Part shown: piece by piece, positions 58,501-64,000 of the stretch
How the letters are laid out: every line of letters starts with the position of its first letter
Numbering within the stretch: position 1 is the stretch's first letter
NCBI GenBank assembly: GCA_030549775.1
Contig: CM060175.1
Location: 80,260,245 to 80,324,244 of the forward strand
From: Tamarix chinensis
Lineage: Eukaryota > Streptophyta > Magnoliopsida > Caryophyllales > Tamaricaceae
Direction: 5' to 3'
Length of the DNA: 64,000 nt
Notes under the pieces: model-generated
Database searches by the model: none
Seen by the model: the letters and a program-made list of their open reading frames with translations, nothing else
Told to the model about the DNA's origin: nothing
Translations under genes and position numbers: made by a program

Positions 58501-58629
58501 TTTAGTTGTCACATCTGTTGAAGGAGTAAGATGGCCTTCATTCTTCATCACTTCTTGCACCCATTTACTCTCAGAATCATTTTCATTCTTCTGAGGTCCT
58601 CCATAGTTTTCTAGGACCACTGAAACAAC
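53548..58629 (-). CDS. EFR3/SEMI-ROLLED LEAF 2-like ARM-repeat protein, 3' part (13 exons; 5' exons outside window)
   Basis: Exons in transcript order: 58629-58448, 58355-58159, 58030-57738, 57652-57503, 57409-57005, 56755-56606, 55869-55794, 55178-55048, 54918-54718, 54640-54500, 54391-54266, 54100-53870, 53709-53548. They join in frame to about 814 residues ending ...NFLRAAGC-stop. Landmarks are VVSVVLENYG, VPSWRMIVNNRGEINVTREE, LIKHLDHKNVLKQPDMQLDI, LSYQNKAFPESLFHQLLLAM and GAHRIFSVILVPSSVAPRP, all characteristic of plant EFR3-like proteins. Yeast and animal EFR3 anchor the PI4-kinase complex at the plasma membrane; the rice homologue SRL2 affects leaf rolling. Family members are about 1000 residues, so some 190 N-terminal residues are missing. 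A LINE occupies 59590-64000, inside the intron before the first exon seen. The intron at 57410-57502 has a GC donor; all others are GT-AG. Confidence 0.9.
55545..55586. repeat. Compound (TC)n(AC)n microsatellite in an intron
   Basis: A TC run followed directly by an AC run within the EFR3-like intron between the exons at 55178 and 55794. Confidence 0.95.
56108..56213 (+). pseudogene. Inverted, decayed copy of an EFR3-like exon inside an intron of the same gene
   Basis: On the plus strand, opposite to the host gene, the sequence reads GHVPPTLGINIRVRSWRMIA followed by SNNGEFNVR. This matches the exon at 58448-58629 (GHLTPSTDVTTKVPSWRMIV, NNRGEINVT). At DNA level GTTCGTTCTTGGAGAATGAT (56163-56182) differs from the exon strand by one base, and similarity continues about 30 bp further. 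It may extend weakly into the next exon (FISKMFIDN versus FWSRICLHN) without an intron. It lies in the intron 55870-56605. Confidence 0.75.
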
Positions 58630-59589
58630 CTGCATTGAAGGGATGAGCACATGTCAAAGGAAAAGTAACCCAGATTATCTGAATAATTATGCTCTTTTAG
58701 GTGGGTAATCAATTCAACTCAGACAAAGAAAATGAACATATGATTGAATAACACATCCAACTAAACTAGTAAGGCTCTCAGCATCACTTACGGAATAACA
58801 AGTGCATTTAAAAGTTAAAATATATATAAGGGAATGGGTGGGGAAAACCATGGCAAAAAAGCTAAATGAACAAAAAAAAATGAGGAAGAAACTAGGCTAC
58901 CAATCTTCACCGGATAAATTACAGAAAGAGCAGCCTAAATGTAGAAACTAGATTCTGGGAATCCATGAAATGAGAAGGAAGAGAATAAAGGTATTTGTTG
59001 ATGGCATCAGAAGGAAGAGGAAACCAAAAATATGATGAAACCACAATGGTACAATGATACTTGTGAGCTCTATGAATCGGTCATTCACTCTGTCCCTAGA
59101 AACTATACATTAGTACTCCCTTTGGTGCTGGGAAAACAGTAACTCGTAGAGACTAAGGCTCAGCAGCTACAATCCTTTCTTTCAACAGAAATAGTAAGAA
59201 CTATAATATGGTTTGTATGCTTGATACAGCATAAAACCACATGCGTGTTCTTCTTTTCCCAGCAATTTGATGAAAGAAGAGACATAAGGGAGGACGTTTG
59301 CACTCCAAAACTTAATGGAAGCAGGTGATTCACAAATCAGATATAGTAGCACATAACAAGAATAACACAATACGATCAACAACAAAGACCACTGTCTGGG
59401 GAAAATATCTGGCCAACATACATTTCAAGTTCAGCTGAATGTGAGAATGTTCATCCATGAGCTAAAATCACAAATTGAAGGCCATTCATTAATCAGACAG
59501 AGTAGCATGCTACAGCCATAATGATAACAGATAGTAGATCATAACTTTTTCGATTGGCTGGTTACGATTCTCCCTGTAAAATGGACATG
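58630..59589. other. Intron sequence of the EFR3-like gene before the LINE
   Basis: No missing 5' exon of the EFR3-like gene could be found here on the minus strand. The frames at 59182-59385 and 59510-59716 match nothing. The exon at 58629 has a clean acceptor (TGCAG on the minus strand), so it is preceded by an intron that extends past 64000. Confidence 0.65.
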
Positions 59590-59719
59590 CTGCTGCTGTT
59601 CGGCGTTCGAGCTCCACTTCAGGGCTGAAGGCTGGTTCGAGGCTTAGGTAACGGGTCATCTCTCTCGCGAGGCCTGTCTCCTCTCCCCTCTCTCCTAGGG
59701 TTCCCGAGTGAGGCACGCC

Positions 59720-61230
59720 ATGGCCAGGAAGAAGAAGTCCCCTTCTTCCACATCGGGCAAGCAGGGCTCGAAGGTATCAGCCCCTGCGACTGAGAAGATG
59801 GCCCAGCAGCAGTTTTCGCAGGGCTCGATGGCACCTAATCTGCATGAGGATCTGTTGACAGAGAATTTGGGAAATGGGCTGTTTGACGTTGCTATTGCTA
59901 GTGCTGGAATGGAGGACCCTGTGCTACAAACGCCAACCCTAACACTGCCTCCCCAACCCACGTACCAAGGGCAACTCAACCTGCAGGGTATAATGAGTGC
60001 TCGAACCAAACAAATCAGAGCAGAGGAAGGGGAGTGCATACTGAAAACCCAAATCTTCCGATTGCTGCCATGAATGAGAGAAAATCTGTTTGGGATCGGC
60101 TTGAAGAGATCTCCCCTTCCCCTCCCCCTTCCTGGAGGGATATATTGGCAGGGAATCGGAACCCTAACCAGGGAGAAAAGCTCTCTTATGTCCCACCTTC
60201 TATGGAAAATGATTCTTTGAGGGTTAAACTGGATAAGAAGGAGGTGGATTCTGAAGCTGATTTATGGGCAAACACTTTGGTTGGTTACGTTTTTGGTGAT
60301 GCCCCATCCTATAGCCAGATTTGTGGGTATGTTCATGCACATTGGAAAGAGGTTCCTTTGCCACAAATAATCCTTCATGCTTCGGGGTTCTTTCTATTTA
60401 AGTTCAAAAGTATGGAAGATGCAAATTTCATCCTTGGGCAACATTGGACTTTCTTCAAACAAACCATTGTCTTGAAGCTATGGCATAGGAGGATGAAGAT
60501 TGATAAAAATGAGATGCAGGTTGTTCCTCTTTGGATTAAGTTCCCTAACCTGCCTCTTGAGTATTGGGGCAAACATTCTTTGAGCCGAATAGCTAGTGCA
60601 GTGGGGAAGCCTCTCTGCACGGACGCCATCACTGTCTCCAGAGAACGTGTGTCCTTCCCAAGGGTGCTTGTGGAGATTGATATCAAAAAACCACTCCTGG
60701 ACTCTATGGTGATTGTTGATCCTGAGGGATGTGAATTAGTTCAGAAAATTGAATATGATTGGAAACCTATTTACTGCCATTTCTGTGACAGGTTTGGTCA
60801 CGCTGCTTCCGCTTGTAAGTCTCACAGGGCTATCAACAAGACCCCCAAGGAGTCTGGTGGGGAATGGGTAATTGTTAGAGACCACAGGAAAGGTAAAGAG
60901 AGTGCTCCTGTAAATGATGTTGGCAGGGCAGGCTGCGGCGAAGATGTGTTTTGTGTGCATCCCTCAAGTACCCCTGCCCCTACAGCCAGGGCCACTCCCC
61001 GAAGCCCGGGCTCTCAAAATGGTCCAGGTTTTGGTCAGCGGCAGAGCTCGCAGGAATCTGTCCCCCCGGAGGTCTCTTTGGACCCTATTCTACCCCCTGA
61101 GCTGAGCGTCATCTCAAGGAATCGACCTGAAATGGAAACTCAAAGTGGCCCAGCTGGCGTATCGGGAGTTGTGCAGAAACAATATGTTAGGAGAGGTGCC
61201 CAGCAATCTGATCCGGGTGGTCATGATTAG
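59720..61230 (+). pseudogene. LINE ORF1 (DUF4283/CCHC zinc-knuckle, RNA-binding), frameshifted
   Basis: Starts ATG at 59720 (MARKKKSPSSTSGKQG) and is open to about 60060. A frameshift near 60030-60060 then shifts it to the frame that stays open to TAG at 61228-61230. The second part has WRDILAGNRNPNQ, a DUF4283-like region (LWANTLVGYVFGDAPSYSQI, ILGQHWTFFKQTIVLKLW, LWIKFPNLPLEYW) and a CCHC knuckle CHFCDRFGHAASAC near 60776-60817 (C-x2-C-x4-H-x4-C), followed by a Pro- and Ser-rich tail. Plant L1 ORF1 proteins bind the element RNA. ORF2 begins inside its last codons (ATG at 61223). Confidence 0.88.
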
Positions 61231-64000
61231 TTCGTGGAACGTTAGAGGGCTGAATAAGGCTTCCAAGCACAAGGAAGTCAATCTTTTCTGCAGAAGTAAT
61301 GCTTTATCTTTAGTTAGTTTCCTCGAGACTAGAGTAAAAGAAAATAAGTGTAGTAGTGTATTTAATAAAGTAAGGAGTGGTTGGAATCTCATCCAAAATT
61401 ATTCCCAGCATCATAATGGGAGGATTTGGGTCACTTGGGACCCATGTGTGTGGAAGGTCATAGCCATTAGCATGTGTGATCAAGCCATTCTTTGTGAAGT
61501 CAATCACTTGATGGAGAATTATTCTTTTCATGTGGGGTTCGTTTATGCTATGAATAGCGGTATAGAAAGGAGAAGGCTATGGAATTGGTTGAAGCAGCAC
61601 AAAATTCTCGGCTCACCTTGGATCCTTATGGGGGATTTCAATGTGGTCCTATCCTGCAGTGAGAAGTTCCAAGGTGACCTGCCAAATGCTACCGATATGA
61701 AAGACTTCCAGGATTGTTGTTAGAGCTGGGATTATCTGACTTACAAGGGCAAGGAACGTTTTATACTTGGTCCAGCAAACGAGGGGGTGCTGAGGAAGTC
61801 ATGTGTAAATTGGACCGAGCTCTGGTTAATATGGAATGGCTGGCATCTTTTTCCCTCTTCTGTTGCAGAGTTCCTCAGCCCCCTGGTATCAGATCACAGC
61901 CCGGTAGTGGTTAATCTTCGGTCTCTCTACTGTCCAAGGCAAGAAGCCGTTTCGGTTTTTCCAATTCTGGACGAACGATGAGGCCTTTTTACCCCTTGTG
62001 CACGCTGCTTGGCATCAACCATTGCAAGGCAACCCCATGCTTAGAGTTTGGTCGAGACTCCAGATGCTCAAGAAGGACCTCAAGCAATTGAATAAGGTAA
62101 AATATGGTAGTATCTCCCAGAAGGTCGCTGCTGTGCGTGAGGAGGTGTCTATCCTTCAGAAGAAATCTCTTTGTAACCCTCCCGACCCCCGTCTCAGAGA
62201 CCAGCTGAACAGCCTTGAGAGCAGGTATTCATATTTGCTACACTGTGAGGAGATGTTTCTCAGACAAAAAGCCTGTATTCAATGGCTCCACTGTGGGGAT
62301 TCAAATCATAAATTCTTCTATGCAAGGGCGAAGGAGAGGCAAAAGCGGAAAACCATTGCTTTCCTCATAGGAGAGAATGGAAGGGAGATAAGGGGTGCTC
62401 AGGAAATCCAGAAGGCCTTCAGTGACTATTATAAGCAGCTTTTAGGCACTGATACTTTGTCTCTTGAAGTTCTTAACCCTTCTATCGTGGATTGCTCTCT
62501 GACGTATGAGCAAAAGTTAGCTCTAAATGCCCCTGTTTCCAAAGAGGAGGTCCGAGCAGCTGTTTTCTCTGTTGGTGACACTAAGGCTCCAGGCGTAGAT
62601 GGTTACTCAGCAGGTTTCTTTAAAAAGAGCTGGGATATTATTGGAGATGAGTTATTCATGGCTACTAGGGATTTCTTCACTACCGGTTTCCTGCCTAGGC
62701 AGATAAATATTACATCTCTTACCCTAGTGCCAAAAAAGCCTAACCCGCAAAAGGTCACCGATTTTCGACCTATTGCTTGTTGCACCATGCTTTATAAGAT
62801 CATCTCGAAGATTCTTACGCAGAGGCTTCAAGGTATTTTGCCCTCAATCATTGACCTTGCTCAATCCGCTTTCTTGAAGGGAGAAGCATCGGTGAGAATG
62901 TGTTATTGGCTCATGAGTTGGTGAGGAAATATGCTCGAAAGGGAGTCTCCCCTAGATGCATGATAAAGTTGGACCTCCAAAAAGCTTACGACATGGTCAA
63001 CTGGAGTTTTGTGAGGGACCTTATGCTTCTGTATGGCTTTCCTTACCAGTTCGTAAAGTTGGTTACCGCTTGCTTGAATACTGTGACTTTCTCCCTCTAC
63101 TTAAATGGCGTGTTGTCTCCGCCTTTTCAGGCGAAAAGAGGGTTGAGGCAAGGAGATCCCCTCTCCCCCTACTTATTTGTCCTTGTCATGGATTACCTGA
63201 CCAGATGTCTCAAGCAGCTATGGACCAATGATACTTTCAAAGGCCACCCTAGATGTAGAGCTTTGAAGATAACAAATCTGAGTTTCGCTGACGACATCCT
63301 TTTGTTCTGTCATGGTGATTTGCATAGTGTCCAGTGCCTTAAGGATGTCCTTAATCATTTCTCTGGGATCTCAGGTTTGATCCTAAACCCTCAGAAATGC
63401 ACTGTCTATTTTGGTGGCGTGTCGTCCGATATCAGAAGAGCAATTGTTGATCTTCTGGGGTTCCAGGAAGGTACTCTTCCGATTACTTACCTTGGCCTAC
63501 CTCTAACCTCTTCTAGAATCTCGGCTAGTCTACTTCAACCTATGTTGGAAAAGGCAACAGCTCGACTTAGGCATTGGAGCACTATTTATTTATCTTATGC
63601 GGGGAGACTACAGCTTATCAAGTCGGTCTTGTTTAATATACAACTATACTTCAGCCAGGTGATCCTCCTACCAAGAAAGATCCTCCATCAGTTTGTGAGT
63701 CTCTGTCGAAACTTTCTATGGTCAGGAAAGATACATGTTAGAAGACACGCCCTGATTTCATGGGAACAGATTTGTACCCCTAAGGCTGAGGGTGGTCTTG
63801 GTTTCCTTAACCTGGACATTTGGAATCAGTGTGCCCTGGGTAAGCTACTCTGGAATCTTGCTACTAAGAAGGATTCGCTTTGGGTGAAGTGGATCCATGC
63901 TGTCTACCTTAAAAATATAAGTTTGTGGGAGTACAATCCCACTACTTATACCTCTTGGTTGTTTCAGAGAATCCTCCTTGTACGCACCCAGTTACAAAGT
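61223..64000 (+). pseudogene. LINE ORF2 (endonuclease-reverse transcriptase), frameshifted, continues past window
   Basis: ATG at 61223 overlaps the ORF1 stop (ATGATTAG). The apurinic-type endonuclease is seen as SWNVRGLNK, ETRVKE, WILMGDFNVVL and, after frameshifts near 61720 and 61850, [13 protein letters not shown]. Another shift near 61960 leads to the linker [17 protein letters not shown] and the reverse transcriptase: [39 protein letters not shown] and QSAFLKG, a 1-base deletion near 62880, then DLQKAYDMVNW, KRGLRQGDPLSPYLFVLVMD and the catalytic FADDILLF (63283-63306). From 62882 the frame is open to base 64000 with no further stop. Confidence 0.92.

Larger units (their letters stand above)
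59590..64000 (+). mobile_element. L1-type LINE, decayed, 3' end outside window
   Basis: GC-richer DNA on the plus strand, antisense to the EFR3-like gene. It has a GC-rich 5' leader (about 59590-59719), ORF1 with a DUF4283-like domain and zinc knuckle, and ORF2 with endonuclease and reverse transcriptase. The protein order is that of plant L1-clade elements. At least five frameshifts make it inactive. The 3' end, poly-A and target duplication are beyond the window, so the left border is approximate. Confidence 0.9.

Overview
This is a stretch of a flowering-plant nuclear genome: AT-rich, heavily loaded with nested transposable elements, with intron-containing genes that have plant-specific homologues (a pentatricopeptide-repeat protein, an EFR3/SEMI-ROLLED LEAF 2-like ARM-repeat protein, a STELLO-like glycosyltransferase relic and a plant-specific membrane protein). 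Nothing bacterial or organellar is visible. I cannot name the species.

Layout. 1-13253: a transposon nest. An outer non-coding element (A, left end outside the window) carries two further members of the same giant family, B (1741-7247, 5-bp target duplication CCTAA) and C (8161-12304, opposite strand, duplication ATAAT). B itself carries a hAT-type MITE (6211-6528, 8-bp duplication). 13254-25700: gene-free DNA with a degenerate minisatellite, a CACTA-like relic, a two-copy tandem segmental duplication (about 16330-20015 and 20016-23235), a hAT MITE at the duplication joint and TRIM-like retroelement debris. 25787-27307: an intact single-exon membrane-protein gene. 27700-28555: a dead hAT transposase. 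29114-37202: giant element E (duplication GCTGG) containing D (29647-34418, duplication ATTAT); E sits in a remnant H of the same family. 38398-43165: giant element F (duplication ATAAG), inside a CACTA-like subterminal region and itself carrying a solo LTR of a Cassandra-type TRIM with a 5S-rRNA-like segment (41903-42195, duplication GTTTG). 45458-46984: an intact PPR gene. 48530-50330: a STELLO-like pseudogene. 53548-58629: 13 exons of the 3' part of an EFR3/SRL2-like gene on the minus strand. 59590-64000: a decayed L1-type LINE on the plus strand, lying in what must be an intron (over 5.3 kb) of the EFR3-like gene, whose 5' exons are outside the window.

The main novelty candidate is the giant non-coding family. 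Six copies with readable ends (A-F) plus one fragment (H) account for roughly 26 kb. They have TG...CA ends with an extended terminal inverted repeat (TGTAAYRCCCC), perfect 5-bp target duplications in all five testable copies, no coding capacity, no internal direct LTR pair, and three hairpins conserved across subfamilies near one end, one of them with a compensatory base-pair change. The simplest reading is solo LTRs of 3.3-5.5 kb from a Ty3/gypsy-like retrotransposon whose coding part is absent here. The Cassandra-type solo LTR shares the same terminal 11 bp, suggesting a shared integrase.

The genes do not form a pathway. From memory of Arabidopsis, STELLO2, an EFR3-like gene and a homologue of the 25787 gene all lie in the At2g41xxx interval, so the window may be a partly fractionated syntenic block invaded by retroelements.
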